Assembly: GCA_022710245.1 (NCBI GenBank)
Contig: JAKLHH010000154.1
Span: 1-10,650 of the forward strand
DNA: 10,650 nt
DNA from: Myxococcota bacterium
GTDB lineage: Bacteria > Myxococcota > Polyangia > GCA-2747355 > JAKLHH01
Reading direction: 5' to 3'
Positions 1 through 7,066 of this stretch are shown here, in pieces. A program made the position numbers and the translations under genes. Under the pieces are notes generated by a model. It worked only from the letters and a program-made list of their open reading frames with translations. It ran no database searches and had not been told where the DNA came from. Every line of letters begins with the position of its first letter. Positions within the stretch are counted from its first letter, which is position 1.

Positions 1-214
1 CGGAGAGATCATCGCCGTACTCGAGGGCTCGCTCGCCCTCGCGGGGTGCGCCAGCAACCCGTCGTGCTGCGAGCGCGCGCCGCGGTGCGCGGGGGTCGAC
101 CTCTGGCGGGAGCTGAGCCAGACCATGGAGGAGCTGCTCTCGGCGATCAGCCTCGCGGAGGTGGTCGCGCGGCAGTCCCAGAAGGACGCGAGCGTCGCGT
201 CCTTCGAGATCTGA
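1..214 (+). CDS. Rrf2-family transcriptional regulator (3' end only)
   Basis: This is the C-terminal 70 residues of a winged-helix Rrf2-family repressor/activator; the gene begins left of the window and the reading phase starts at base 2. The visible part starts GEIIAVLEGSLALAGC, the typical end of the wing and start of the effector region. It then has three spaced cysteines (C-x5-CC-x5-C, GCASNPSCCERAPRC) followed by the LWRELSQTM helix and a short tail. In IscR/NsrR/RsrR-type members these cysteines bind an Fe-S cluster; CymR-type members lack them and sense cysteine through CysK. The TGA is 33 bp before the cysK ATG, with no terminator between, so the regulator is probably cotranscribed with the cysteine genes and controls them. 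Family assignment is secure; Fe-S binding is inferred from the cysteine spacing, and the DNA-binding half is not visible. Confidence 0.85.
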   Translation, partial: GEIIAVLEGSLALAGCASNPSCCERAPRCAGVDLWRELSQTMEELLSAISLAEVVARQSQKDASVASFEI

Positions 215-247
215 GCGGGCGTCGAGGGAGAGGTGAAGGAGGGACGC

Positions 248-1177
<930 letters not shown>

Positions 1178-1192
1178 GAGCACGTCACCTTC

Positions 1193-1211
1193 CGCGCGCA
1201 CACCGCGCGCG
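1193..1211 (+). other. Perfect GC hairpin between cysK and cysE
   Basis: A 7-bp perfect stem (CGCGCGC at 1193-1199 pairing with GCGCGCG at 1205-1211) around the loop ACACC lies in the 50-bp gap between cysK and cysE, just before the cysE Shine-Dalgarno at 1216-1220. There is no T-run, so it is not a classical terminator. It could stabilise the processed cysK end or tune cysE translation. Alternating CG runs are common by chance in this base composition, so function is uncertain. Confidence 0.35.
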
Positions 1212-1227
1212 AGGCAGGAGAGACCCG

Positions 1228-2196
1228 ATGACCCCGAACCCGCTCCAGCGCGCCCAGTCCGCGCTCTCCGCCCTCGACCTCCGCCAGCCGAAGCCGACGC
1301 TCAGCGCCGTCGTCGACGCGCTCGCGGCCGGCCACCCGAACCTGGTCCGCAACACCTCGCGCATCCCCTGCGCCGACGCGCTCCCCTCGCGCGACGCCGT
1401 GGTCGCCATCGTCGAGGCGCTGCGCTCGGTGCTCTTCCCCGGCTACTTCGGTCACTCGGAGATCACCCCGGAGAACCTGCGCTTCCACCTCGGCCACACG
1501 CTGGACCGCGTGCAGAGCGCGCTCCAGCAGCAGGTCAAGCGCGGCATCTGCTTCGTCTGCGAGGAGCGCAACCTGCACGGCGAGTGCGAGGGGGTCTCGC
1601 GCCGGGTGGCCGCCGCGTTCATGGGCCAGCTGCCGGCGCTGCAGGCGCTCCTCGCCAGCGACGTGCGCGCGGCGTTCGAGGGCGACCCGGCGGCGACCTC
1701 GCCGGACGAGGCGATCTTCTGCTACCCGGGGGTCCTCGCCATCACCAACCAGCGCATCGCCCACGCGCTGCACGGCCTCGGCGTGCCGCTGCTGCCGCGC
1801 ATGATCACCGAGCACGCGCACAGCATCACCGGCATCGACATCCACCCGGGCGCGCAGATCGGGCCCGCCTTCTTCATCGACCACGGGACCGGCGTCGTCA
1901 TCGGCGAGACCTGCGTGATCGGCAAGGGCGTGCGCATCTACCAGGGCGTCACCCTCGGCGCGAAGAGCTTCCCCCTCGACGCCGACGGGAACCCGATCAA
2001 GGGCATCCCGCGCCACCCGATCCTCGAGGACGAGGTCACCATCTACTCCGGCGCCACCATCCTCGGCCGCGTCACCATCGGCAAGGGCTCGGTGGTCGGC
2101 GGCAACGTCTGGCTCACGCGCTCGCTGCCGCCGGGGAGCCACATCGCGCAGCAGCAGCCGCGCAACGACCGCTTCGAGAACGGCGGAGGCATCTGA
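1228..2196 (+). CDS. cysE: Serine O-acetyltransferase (EpsC-like, long N-terminal domain)
   Basis: A 322-residue enzyme that transfers acetyl from acetyl-CoA to L-serine, making the O-acetylserine used by the preceding cysK. The first ~190 residues are helical and include GDPAATSPDEAIFCYPG, typical of the EpsC-like group. The rest is a left-handed beta-helix of hexapeptide repeats: GIDIHPGAQIG with D204, FFIDHGTG with H219 (corresponding to the Asp/His catalytic pair of E. coli CysE), YQGVTLGA, then RHPILEDEVTIYSGATILG. A cluster C108-x2-C111-x8-C120 sits in the N-terminal domain. The ATG at 1228 is chosen because CAGGAG lies 7 bases upstream; the same frame is open back to base 46 but runs antiparallel in meaning to the well-supported cysK. 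The tail FENGGGI lacks the usual CysK-binding end beyond its final Ile, though a C-terminal Ile is the residue that docks into CysK in cysteine synthase complexes, so complex formation is plausible. Confidence 0.93.
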   Translation: MTPNPLQRAQSALSALDLRQPKPTLSAVVDALAAGHPNLVRNTSRIPCADALPSRDAVVAIVEALRSVLFPGYFGHSEITPENLRFHLGHTLDRVQSALQQQVKRGICFVCEERNLHGECEGVSRRVAAAFMGQLPALQALLASDVRAAFEGDPAATSPDEAIFCYPGVLAITNQRIAHALHGLGVPLLPRMITEHAHSITGIDIHPGAQIGPAFFIDHGTGVVIGETCVIGKGVRIYQGVTLGAKSFPLDADGNPIKGIPRHPILEDEVTIYSGATILGRVTIGKGSVVGGNVWLTRSLPPGSHIAQQQPRNDRFENGGGI

Positions 2197-3008
2197 TGGG
2201 GGCCGAGCGCAAGTACGGCGAGCTCGTCGAGAACCTGCGCGCGATGGGCGGCGCGCTGGTCGCCTTCTCCGGCGGCGTCGACAGCGCGCTCCTCCTCACC
2301 GCCGCCCGCGAGGCGCTCGGCGAGCGCGCGCTCGCCGTGATCGCGCGCTCGCCCTCCTTCCCGGCCCGCGAGCTGGAGGGCGCGGTGCGGCTCGCGGAGC
2401 AGCTCGGCGTGCGCTTCCAGGTGATCGACACCGACGAGCTCTCCAACCCGGAGTACCAGCAGAACCCGCAGCACCGCTGCTTCATCTGCAAGGGGACGCT
2501 CTTCGGCAAGCTCGGCGAGCTCGCCGCGCGCGAGGGGCTCCCCTGCGTCGTCGAGGGGAGCAACGTCGACGACCTCAAGGACTACCGGCCGGGCCTGAAG
2601 GCCGCGCGCGAGCGCGGGGTGCGGGCGCCGCTGCAGGAGGTGGGCCTGACCAAGGCGGAGATCCGCGAGCTGGCGAAGGCCCGCGACCTCCCGGTCTGGG
2701 ACAAGCCCTCGCTCGCCTGCCTCGCCTCGCGCATCCCCTACGGGTCGCTGATCACCGTCGAGCGGCTGCAGCGGATCGACCGCGCCGAGGAGGTGCTCCG
2801 CGCCCGCGGGGTGCGCCAGGTGCGCGTCCGCGACCACGGCGAGGTGGCGCGCATCGAGGCCGACCCCGAGGGGCTCGCGCTGCTGCTGGGCGAGGAGGCG
2901 CGACGCGAGGTGGCGGCGGCGCTCAAGGCGCTCGGCTACCGCTACGTCGCCCTCGACCTCGAGGGCTACCGGACGGGCGCGATGAACGAGGGGATCGCGG
3001 CGGGGTGA
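2196..3008 (+). CDS. larE: ATP-dependent sacrificial sulfur transferase LarE
   Basis: A 270-residue cytoplasmic PP-loop ATPase. LarE adenylates the carboxylate of the pyridinium dicarboxylate mononucleotide and then donates sulfur from a cysteine, giving the nickel-pincer cofactor of lactate racemase and related enzymes. Seen here: the PP-loop SGGVDS (25-30), RCFICK (94-99), VVEGSNVDDLKDYRPG (118-133), and KPSLACLASRIPYG (170-183), whose C175 lines up with the sacrificial Cys176 of Lactiplantibacillus plantarum LarE. Further cysteines are C95, C98 and C117; some LarE proteins use a [4Fe-4S] cluster instead of self-sacrifice, and sequence alone does not decide which applies. The ATG shares its A with the cysE TGA, and GGAGG at 2185-2189 is 6 bases upstream, so translation is coupled to cysE. 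No larA, larB or larC is in the window. Placement with cysteine genes suggests sulfur supply. Confidence 0.93.
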   Translation: MGAERKYGELVENLRAMGGALVAFSGGVDSALLLTAAREALGERALAVIARSPSFPARELEGAVRLAEQLGVRFQVIDTDELSNPEYQQNPQHRCFICKGTLFGKLGELAAREGLPCVVEGSNVDDLKDYRPGLKAARERGVRAPLQEVGLTKAEIRELAKARDLPVWDKPSLACLASRIPYGSLITVERLQRIDRAEEVLRARGVRQVRVRDHGEVARIEADPEGLALLLGEEARREVAAALKALGYRYVALDLEGYRTGAMNEGIAAG

Positions 3009-3015
3009 CCCGCGC

Positions 3016-3852
3016 TCACTTGCGCACCACGGCGAAGACCTCGTAGGCGCCGCCCACGTCGGTGGCCGTCCACTCGAGGGTGTGAAAGCTGACGAAGCTC
3101 GCGACCTGGTAGCTCCGGCCGCCGATGGTGACTTCGCCCCGACCGCGCTGGCCGAGCGTGACGCTGGTGTCGCCGCTGAACTTCAGCGCGAAGGGCACGT
3201 AGGGCCACTCCGCGTAGGGAGGCGTCGGTGCGTGGACGCCGCACGAGAGCTCCTCGCGCGTCACCTGCAGAGGCCCCTTGCTGAAGCAGGCTGTCGGCGT
3301 GACCTCGGTGCCATCCGCGCCAGCGAAGACGAGCTGGCCGGCGGGGTCGAATGCGCGCACGGCGTAGACGTAGCCGGGCCCGAGGATGACCGGACAGAGC
3401 TCGAGGGTCAGCGGGTCGCCGTCCGCCACGTCGATGGTCATCTCCGGCGGCAGGGAGTAGCGGACGTCGACGGTCTTGTCCCCCGAGCTCACCGAGAAGG
3501 ACGTCGAGGTCTTGTTGGCCACCTGCCCTTTCAAGGTCGCGGGCAAGAAGCCCACCTGCTCGGTGCTGGCCCCGATCGAGCGCTCGGTCTCCGGCGCGCC
3601 GGTGCAGTCGGCGACCTGGCTCGCACCGAGCGTGGCACATCGCTTGTAGTCGAGACAGTACTGACCGGCGGGGCAGAGGCTGGCGCCCGACGGGTAGGGG
3701 CACGGGTTCTTCCTGATGCCGTCCGGCCCGAGCTCGGCACCCCGCTCGGCGGCCCGGTCGCGCGCGTCACCAGCGGACGGCCCTGACGAGCAACCCAGGC
3801 CAGTCAGGAGACAGCAAGCGATGAGCCCCGTCGCAGATGAAGTGGTTGGCAT
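3016..3852 (-). CDS. Cys-rich secreted lipoprotein, unknown function
   Basis: A 278-residue protein that I do not recognise. The N-terminus has a hydrophobic stretch (GLIACCLLTGLGC, residues 9-21) ending at a probable lipid-attachment Cys21, followed by Ser-Ser-Gly; LIAC at 10-13 also looks like a lipobox but leaves too short a hydrophobic core. The n-region lacks a basic residue, which is atypical, so export is likely rather than certain. A charged linker leads to a module with C51, C60, C66, C72 and C83, including CPAGQYC. The remaining ~190 residues are beta-rich, with three more cysteines and no visible catalytic motif. The start is supported by AAAGGGGG four bases before the ATG. The stop lies 7 bp from the larE stop, tail to tail. 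It is 67 bp downstream of another Cys-rich lipoprotein on the same strand and may share its transcript. Confidence 0.75.
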   Translation of the reverse strand: MPTTSSATGLIACCLLTGLGCSSGPSAGDARDRAAERGAELGPDGIRKNPCPYPSGASLCPAGQYCLDYKRCATLGASQVADCTGAPETERSIGASTEQVGFLPATLKGQVANKTSTSFSVSSGDKTVDVRYSLPPEMTIDVADGDPLTLELCPVILGPGYVYAVRAFDPAGQLVFAGADGTEVTPTACFSKGPLQVTREELSCGVHAPTPPYAEWPYVPFALKFSGDTSVTLGQRGRGEVTIGGRSYQVASFVSFHTLEWTATDVGGAYEVFAVVRK

Positions 3853-3878
3853 GTGTCCCCCTTTCGGAGCCGTACTTC

Positions 3879-3894
3879 GAACGTGGTACCGTTC
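3879..3894. repeat. Short inverted repeat between the two lipoprotein genes
   Basis: GAACG (3879-3883) and CGTTC (3890-3894) flank TGGTAC in the 67-bp gap between the two - strand lipoprotein genes. It could be a small operator or an mRNA hairpin in the leader of the downstream gene. Five-base arms are short, so chance is not excluded. Confidence 0.25.
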
Positions 3895-3919
3895 CGCGAT
3901 AGTCCCGAGGTCAGCGGGC

Positions 3920-4462
3920 TCAGCGCCCGAGCTCCATCTCCACGTGGAAGCCCGACCCGCCGGTCTCCTGGTGCACCTGCCAGACGACCTCGTTGGCGCC
4001 CTCGCGGAAGGCCTTGAGCGCCTCCGGCGACAGCGAGTAGCGCGCCCCGGTCGCCACCAGCCGCTTGCAGTTCGCCTCGCTGTCGCAGCACTTCGCGCAG
4101 CAGGGCTGGTCGGTGCAGAACTTGTCCTTCCAGAACTCGGCGAAGACCTCGGTGCCGTTCACCAGCAGGCGGGCCTTGTTGTCCGAGGCGAAGCGGAAGC
4201 TGACCGCCTTCGGCACGCCCTGCACGGTGCGCTTGAAGTAGCGGTCGCAGTGGTCGCAGCCCCAGCGGACGCTGGGCAGCGCGACCGGGGCCCAGGACGC
4301 CTGGTCGGCGCTGATCTGCCAGTCGCCGCCGGCGGCCGCTGGCGTCGCTGGCGTCGCCGGGGCGGACGGGGCCGCGGGCTGTGACGGCTGCGCCGGCGGG
4401 CGCTTGCAAGCGGTGAGCGCGACGATCAGGACCAGCGCGGAGACGAGCGAGCATGTACGCAT
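3920..4462 (-). CDS. Lipoprotein with galactose-binding-like domain and eight-Cys cluster
   Basis: A 180-residue lipoprotein with a clear signal (MRTCSLVSALVLIVALTAC, lipobox LTAC, Cys19). Lys-Arg follows the lipid Cys, then an Ala/Pro-rich flexible tether (about 22-46). The folded part resembles the jelly-roll type of carbohydrate-binding-like beta-sandwich: VSFRFASDNKARLLVNGTEVF (87-107) matches the common pattern of strand, Asp, strand, Asn-Gly, and FREGANEVVWQV with GGSGFHVEMEL near the end matches the paired final strands. Eight cysteines sit outside the signal: C69-x2-C72, then C116, C121, C122, C125, C126 and C132 packed in a loop inserted between strands. They could form four disulfides or bind metal. 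The fold is my inference from pattern; no function is recognised. It is divergently arranged with the + strand lipoprotein at 4546. Confidence 0.8.
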   Translation of the reverse strand: MRTCSLVSALVLIVALTACKRPPAQPSQPAAPSAPATPATPAAAGGDWQISADQASWAPVALPSVRWGCDHCDRYFKRTVQGVPKAVSFRFASDNKARLLVNGTEVFAEFWKDKFCTDQPCCAKCCDSEANCKRLVATGARYSLSPEALKAFREGANEVVWQVHQETGGSGFHVEMELGR

Positions 4463-4545
4463 GATGAGAGCCTACCTTTCGGGTACGTGTCGACTCTAGC
4501 GCCACACCCCACACGGGTCGACCTGGATCACTGTATACTGGGCCC
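4463..4545. promoter_or_regulatory. Divergent promoter region with repeated GTCGAC-containing element
   Basis: This 83-bp gap separates two divergent lipoprotein genes. On the - strand, TCGACC (4521-4516) and TAGAGT (4498-4493) are 17 bp apart and make a reasonable sigma70-like pair, each 4/6 to consensus, giving a leader of about 24 bases before the ATG at 4462. On the + strand, TATACT (4534-4539) is a 5/6 match to a -10 box but has no good -35; it would start RNA at or next to the ATG at 4546, where no Shine-Dalgarno is visible, hinting at a leaderless message. A 10-base direct repeat ACGKGTCGAC occurs at 4485-4494 and 4513-4522, 28 bp apart, and could be a shared operator. Promoter calls are by eye. 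Confidence 0.4.
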
Positions 4546-5490
4546 ATGTCAGCGCGCGGCGGACACGCCCTCCGGGCCCAGGTGGTGGTGCTGCTGAGCC
4601 TCGCGGCGTGCACCTTCGATGGGGCCGGGACCCTGCCGGTCGTCGACGGGCCGCGCGCCTTCGAGGCGGCGGTGTTCCCCGACGCGCCCCTCAGGGACCA
4701 GGCGGCCGACCACGCCGACGGCCCGCGGCTCGAGACCTCCCCGCGCGAGGCCGCCCCGCTCGACCTGGGCCCGGACAAGCCGCCCCCCTGCGGCGCCCTC
4801 GGCCAGCCCTGCTGCGCGGGCGCCAGCTGCAGCGCGGTGAGCCTGACCTGCATCAGCTCGACCTGCGTCGCCCTGCCCGCGCTCGACGCCAGCGGCCAGG
4901 GCAGCGGCTACAGCGGCTCGATCCAGGTCTCGCTCACCACCACCCGGCCGAACGACCTCATCTACGTGGCCGCGGTCCTCAGCACGGACCAGCCGGTGAA
5001 GTCGGTGGCCTCGAGCCCGAGCCTCACCTGGACCGGCCGCGCGAAGCTCAACTACCACGGCGCCGAGGCGCTGGTGACCTACTTCGCCGTCGCCCCGCTC
5101 CCCGGCAAGGTCACGGTCACCCTCGCCCTCGACAACGGCTCCACGCACTGGGCGGCGGCGGCGTTCGCCTTCAGCGGCGTCAGCCCGACCGCCTCCTTCG
5201 ACGGCGCGCCCAAGACCGCCAGCGGGAACTCGAGCAGCGCGAGCGTGGCAGTGACCACCGCCAGCCCGGGGGCCGTCATCCTCGGCGTCCTCGCAGTGGG
5301 CGCGGGCTACCCCTCGCTCACCTGCGGGACAGGCTTCTACGCCATCGTCCTCTCGGCCAGCGGCTCGGACCGCGCCACCCTCTCCGAGCACCTCTTCGTC
5401 AGCGGGCCGCAGAGCGGCCTCGCGGTGCCGTTCACCCTCGGGGGCACGGCGCACTGGGGCGTGGTGGCCGAGGCGCTGCGGGTACCCTGA
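4546..5490 (+). CDS. Secreted lipoprotein with six-Cys module and beta-sandwich domain
   Basis: A 314-residue lipoprotein with a good signal peptide: Arg4 and Arg10, hydrophobic VVVLLSL, lipobox LAAC with Cys22. A tether rich in Asp, Ala, Pro and Gly-Pro-Arg (about 25-80) is of the kind common in myxobacterial lipoproteins. A small knot follows, CGALGQPCC at 82-90 with C95, C102 and C107 (spacing C-x6-CC-x4-C-x6-C-x4-C), probably three disulfides. The rest (about 115-314) is a Ser/Thr/Gly-rich beta-sandwich with NDLIYVAAV, VTYFAVA, GKVTVTLAL and AFAFSGV, a pattern seen in many bacterial surface proteins. No catalytic site is seen; a binding or surface role is likely. The ATG lacks a Shine-Dalgarno, but the signal peptide fixes the start region. 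A SUKH-WGR gene begins 11 bp after the stop, so the two are probably cotranscribed. Confidence 0.8.
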   Translation: MSARGGHALRAQVVVLLSLAACTFDGAGTLPVVDGPRAFEAAVFPDAPLRDQAADHADGPRLETSPREAAPLDLGPDKPPPCGALGQPCCAGASCSAVSLTCISSTCVALPALDASGQGSGYSGSIQVSLTTTRPNDLIYVAAVLSTDQPVKSVASSPSLTWTGRAKLNYHGAEALVTYFAVAPLPGKVTVTLALDNGSTHWAAAAFAFSGVSPTASFDGAPKTASGNSSSASVAVTTASPGAVILGVLAVGAGYPSLTCGTGFYAIVLSASGSDRATLSEHLFVSGPQSGLAVPFTLGGTAHWGVVAEALRVP

Positions 5491-5501
5491 GGGAACAGCC
5501 G

Positions 5502-6296
5502 ATGACGCAGACCCTGGCGGCCTTCATCGAGGAGCGCTGGCGCGACGACAGCCGGACGGCGAGCTGGACCGCGGGGGCGATCCCGGCCATGTGGAGCGCC
5601 TGCGAGAGAGCGGGCCTCGCGCCGCGCGCGCCGGAGGTCACCGTCGTTGCCCGGCCCGGCGCCAGCGAGGCGGAGGTGGCCGGCTACGCACAGCGCGCGG
5701 GCTGCTCGGTGCCCGCGGAGCTCGCCGAGGTCTGGCGTGAGGTCGGCCCGCTGACGGTCACCCTCGGCTCGACCATGCTCCGCTGGCTCTCGCCCGGCGA
5801 GCTCGCCAGCGAGGGCGCCACGCTCCGGGATCGCGTCAAGAAGTCACTGCGCAAGCTGCACCCGGAGATCGACGTCCTCGCCCTCGAGGACGATCAGCCG
5901 ATCCTCCTCTTCGATCCGCGGCAGACGCGCGCGCCGCGCGGCGAGGGGCAGCCCAGGGTCTGGTACCACCTGCCGAGCGGCGAGCCCTATCACGTGCTCT
6001 CCTGGCTGATCTGCCAGCAGCTGAACCTCAAGTTCAAGAGAGCGCTCGAGGCGCGCCTCGGGGAGCTCTACGTGCTCGCCGTCGATGAGCAGCTGGGCCC
6101 GCAGACGCGCCGCGTCTACCTGGAGAGCGGCCAGCGCTTCTGGGAGGGGATCGCGCACGGGCCGCGGCTGCTGACCCGGAGCGCGAAGGTGGGCACGGCC
6201 GGCAAGCCGGCGCTGAAGGAGCTGGCGAGCGCGGACGCAGCGCGCCTGCAGCTCGAGAAGGCCGCCGCCGCCGCCCGCAGGAAGGGCTACCGCTGA
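5502..6296 (+). CDS. SUKH (SMI1/KNR4-like) protein with degenerate WGR domain
   Basis: A 264-residue protein with no signal peptide or membrane segment, hence cytoplasmic. After a helical N-terminus, residues about 50-195 look like a SUKH domain: ASEAEVAGYAQRAGCSVPAELAEVWREVGPL fits the family's start, where an E-rich helix is followed by x-L-P-x-x-L. SUKH proteins include immunity proteins against secreted toxins, but also general interaction modules. Residues about 203-263 resemble a WGR domain: RFWEGI, VGTAGKPAL and the KGY end. The defining Trp-Gly-Arg, expected just before VGTAG, reads Ser-Ala-Lys (227-229). WGR domains bind nucleic acid in PARPs and occur widely in bacterial proteins of unknown role. 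GAGGG at 5489-5493 is 8 bases before the ATG and overlaps the stop of the upstream lipoprotein. No toxin gene is adjacent, so an immunity role is unproven. Confidence 0.7.
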   Translation: MTQTLAAFIEERWRDDSRTASWTAGAIPAMWSACERAGLAPRAPEVTVVARPGASEAEVAGYAQRAGCSVPAELAEVWREVGPLTVTLGSTMLRWLSPGELASEGATLRDRVKKSLRKLHPEIDVLALEDDQPILLFDPRQTRAPRGEGQPRVWYHLPSGEPYHVLSWLICQQLNLKFKRALEARLGELYVLAVDEQLGPQTRRVYLESGQRFWEGIAHGPRLLTRSAKVGTAGKPALKELASADAARLQLEKAAAAARRKGYR

Positions 6297-6298
6297 GC

Positions 6299-6321
6299 TC
6301 CGCGCGCGTCAGGGGCGCGGA
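6299..6321. terminator. Candidate hairpin between convergent SUKH-WGR and vapC genes
   Basis: TCCGCGC (6299-6305) pairs perfectly with GCGCGGA (6315-6321) around a 9-base loop within the 34-bp gap between convergent genes. Its position suits a terminator acting in both directions, but there is no T-run on either strand, so intrinsic termination is doubtful. Confidence 0.3.
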
Positions 6322-6330
6322 TGCGAGGGG

Positions 6331-6762
6331 TCACGTCGCCAGCGGGTTCACCCAGCGGAGCTGCGGGAAGCGAGCGAAGTCGGTGTCGCTCGAGTGGAGC
6401 TCCGCCTGGTGCTCGATGGCGAGCGCGGCGAGCTGCACGTCCGTCGTCAGGTTCGCGGCGGTGCCGAGCCCGCGGAGCAGGCGGAACGCGAGCTCGAGGT
6501 GCCGAGGGCCCGGCAGCAAGAAGACGACGTGCGGGCGCGCCAGCCACTCCTCCACCCTCTGCACGGCGTCCTCGACGGCGAGCGGCGGCGCGAAGAGACG
6601 GCGGTTGGTCGACAGCCGGATGAACCCGAAGAGGGCGGGCGCCGCGAGGCCCACGTCTGCCTCGCCGTTCATCACGTCCTCGAGCCAGCGCCTGGCGCGG
6701 GGGTGCTCGGGAAAGGCCTTGATGGTGCTGTAGAGGAGGAGGTTGATGTCAGGGACGATCAT
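6331..6762 (-). CDS. vapC: VapC-type PIN-domain ribonuclease toxin
   Basis: A 143-residue PIN-domain protein covering the whole domain, resembling the group of VapC toxins common in Mycobacterium. The acidic metal-binding residues are visible: D5 in VPDINLLLY, D108 in NLTTDVQLAALA, and D126/D128 in SSDTDFARF. FIRLSTNRRLF (47-57) and the closing LRWVNPL are signatures of this group. Such toxins cleave RNA, often tRNA or rRNA, when not bound by their antitoxin. The ATG overlaps the antitoxin stop by four bases (ATGA), so the two are translated in turn from one message. The canonical mid-domain Glu of PIN enzymes is not obvious where FGFIRL lies; E90 or another acid may serve. Nothing suggests truncation, so the toxin is probably active. 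Confidence 0.92.
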   Translation of the reverse strand: MIVPDINLLLYSTIKAFPEHPRARRWLEDVMNGEADVGLAAPALFGFIRLSTNRRLFAPPLAVEDAVQRVEEWLARPHVVFLLPGPRHLELAFRLLRGLGTAANLTTDVQLAALAIEHQAELHSSDTDFARFPQLRWVNPLAT

Positions 6763-7019
6763 CGGCGGCCCTGGTTCAGCACCGCCTCGTCCTCGAGCTC
6801 GTCCGCCAGCCGGTTGAACCCCACGCGGTCCACGCCCGGCTGCAGGGTCGCCTCGTGCGGGACCACGCGGTAGGGAGGCACGCGCCGGCTGCTCCCCGCG
6901 CCCCCGAGCGCGCGCCTCAGCGCCTCGTTGACGACCTGCTTGAACGGCTTGCGCTGCCGGTGCATCTCCTTCTCGAGGAGCATCGCGACGTCCGGGTCGA
7001 GAGTCAGCGTGGTCCGCAT
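6759..7019 (-). CDS. vapB: VapB-type ribbon-helix-helix antitoxin
   Basis: An 86-residue protein whose first ~40 residues form a ribbon-helix-helix DNA-binding unit: MRTTLTLDPDVAMLLEKEM, then a helix with FKQVVNEALRRAL. The C-terminal part (YRVVPHE, PGVDRVGFNRLADELEDEA) is the segment that wraps and blocks the PIN toxin in this family. The ATG at 7019 is chosen because MRTTLTLD is the conserved family start; the frame stays open to a GTG/ATG at 7130, but that extension runs through the operator. No Shine-Dalgarno precedes the ATG. A plausible promoter places transcription start at about the ATG, so the message may be leaderless. The gene immediately precedes vapC and normally represses its own promoter as a complex with the toxin. 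Confidence 0.9.
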   Translation of the reverse strand: MRTTLTLDPDVAMLLEKEMHRQRKPFKQVVNEALRRALGGAGSSRRVPPYRVVPHEATLQPGVDRVGFNRLADELEDEAVLNQGRR

Positions 7020-7024
7020 ATGGA

Positions 7025-7054
7025 CATCATGATGCCTTCTTGCCGATGCGTCAA
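7025..7054 (-). promoter_or_regulatory. vapBC promoter with palindromic operator candidate
   Basis: On the - strand TTGACG (7054-7049) is a strong -35 match and CATGAT (7031-7026) is a 4/6 -10 match at 17-bp spacing. The -10 lies inside the perfect palindrome CATCATGATG (7025-7034), a sensible site for VapB binding. GATGCC/GATGCG units recur at 7031, 7045 and 7055. Predicted start of transcription is at about 7019-7020, the vapB ATG. Confidence 0.5.
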
Positions 7055-7066
7055 GATGCCTGCCCG

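Noticed and set aside
4608..5501. Long + strand frame upstream of the SUKH-WGR gene
   Set aside because: It overlaps the lipoprotein in another frame and translates to Arg/Pro-rich sequence; a signal peptide and lipobox support the 4546 frame.
5502..6296. SUKH protein as immunity partner of an adjacent toxin
   Set aside because: No polymorphic toxin or secretion marker is next to it; the neighbouring lipoprotein lacks toxin motifs, so the role was not claimed.
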